DNA of 64,000 nt. Source: Anabaena azotica FACHB-119 (GTDB lineage: Bacteria; Cyanobacteriota; Cyanobacteriia; Cyanobacteriales; Nostocaceae). Below the pieces are notes generated by a model. It saw only the letters and a list, made by a program, of their open reading frames with translations. It was not told where the DNA came from and made no database searches. Of this stretch, positions 63,725-64,000 are shown one piece after another (position 1 is the stretch's first letter; the number at the start of each line of letters is the position of its first letter). Position numbers and translations under genes: made by a program. The stretch is from the NCBI RefSeq assembly GCF_014697625.1, contig NZ_JACJSG010000007.1, forward strand, positions 62,001 through 126,000, given 5' to 3'.

Positions 63725-64000
63725 AAGGTTGGTAGTGAGGACTTCAGTCCTCAAACAAGGACTAATTGACACTCCCCTGCCTAACCAAGTTTCGCTTTCG
63801 CTCACTTGCTTAAAAAGGCAGGGGATTCTTGGTTCAATGAGTCCACTTAGCGCCCGATTCCTTGCGGTATCTTGTGCCAGAGGTGGTTCTCTCCCCAAGC
63901 GTTAACTTTTGGTCTGCCCGACCATAGTTGCACAGTGTGCAATATTTGTTTGGTAGAGACGCGATTAATCGCTTCTGTACAATGCTGTTCGTCTAGTACC
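63725..64000. mobile_element. Right end of an IS200/IS605-type element
   Basis: The region holds the 3' end of a minus-strand tnpB-like gene followed by the hairpins expected at such an end: CCCCTGCC/GGCAGGGG arms (63775-63825) and the palindrome GAGGACTTCAGTCCTC (about 63737-63752). Family members lack terminal inverted repeats and use subterminal hairpins. The left part of the element lies beyond the window. Confidence 0.6.
63847..64000 (-). CDS. TnpB-like protein, C-terminal part only
   Basis: On the minus strand the frame entering from the right edge reads LDEQHCTEAINRVSTK, then QILHTVQLWSGRPKVNAWGENHL and stops at 63847 after WHKIPQGIGR. AINxx followed by NAWGE is the tail pattern of cyanobacterial TnpB proteins. 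The preceding zinc-finger region lies outside the window or is degenerate. TnpB is an RNA-guided nuclease whose guide RNA comes from this 3' end. Some residues usually seen here (GHT) are changed, so it may be decayed. Confidence 0.5.
   Translation of the reverse strand, partial: VLDEQHCTEAINRVSTKQILHTVQLWSGRPKVNAWGENHLWHKIPQGIGR

Noticed and set aside
63665..63898. 77-codon minus-strand frame starting LGREPPLAQ
   Set aside because: Runs across the tnpB end in another frame and into the element hairpins and the 3' end of the nuclease-ParA gene.

Overview
This window reads as a chromosomal segment of a filamentous, heterocyst-forming cyanobacterium of the Nostoc/Anabaena/Trichormus type. Supporting signs are many HIP1 octamers (GCGATCGC), heptanucleotide short tandem repeats such as CAGTTAT and GTCATTA, many small palindromic and MITE-like repeats, a suf operon divergent from a sufR repressor, a DUF1995/LPA3-like protein, a kinase-WD40 protein and DnaA boxes of the form TTTTCCACA between dnaA and dnaN. 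I name no species.

Layout. 1-2.6 kb: the end of a cysteine desulfurase, then a compact restriction-modification locus (XRE controller, putative endonuclease, convergent beta-order methyltransferase). 3-16 kb: a Ser/Thr kinase with seven WD40 repeats, a PPC-domain protein, small conserved cyanobacterial proteins, a PEP-CTERM protein, a calpain-like protease and a zinc metalloprotease that carries an in-frame repeat insertion. 16.6-21.7 kb: two related pentapeptide-repeat proteins, the second with a NACHT-type NTPase. 21.7-25 kb: repeats, a marC gene plus a marC fragment, an RHH-like orphan protein and a nitrilase-family amidase. 25-31.5 kb: a one-direction cluster of a P-type ATPase with an atypical membrane metal motif, three other proteins with HMA-like domains and a small membrane protein. 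31.5-37 kb: def, an HtrA-type protease, dnaA, oriC, dnaN. 37-47.9 kb: two peptide-type ABC permeases, an anchored Mn-type superoxide dismutase, a HAD hydrolase, sufS-sufD-sufC-sufB and divergent sufR with two operator palindromes. 48-62 kb: small membrane, TPR, ABC, RodZ-like, gatA, DUF4349 and SagB-type genes. 62.5-64 kb: a nuclease-ParA fusion next to the right end of an IS200/IS605-type element with the 3' end of tnpB.

How the genes work together. The suf genes build Fe-S clusters under SufR control. dnaA, the DnaA-box cluster and dnaN form the replication start locus. The HMA-domain proteins and the ATPase look like one membrane transport module of unknown substrate. The R-M locus, the NACHT-pentapeptide protein and the nuclease-ParA fusion are candidate defence functions, but they are scattered and do not form one island.

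The window is unusually rich in small mobile repeats. At least five non-autonomous families are visible. One has perfect 8-bp target duplications at two sites, one has inserted in frame into a protease gene, one abuts the stop codons of two genes, and a 48-bp palindrome appears to have inserted in frame inside a HIP1 site of a membrane-protein gene. The most novel-looking items are the HMA-domain/P-type ATPase cluster, the Mrr-like nuclease-ParA fusion and the in-frame repeat insertions. All assignments come from reading the sequence; no database search was run.
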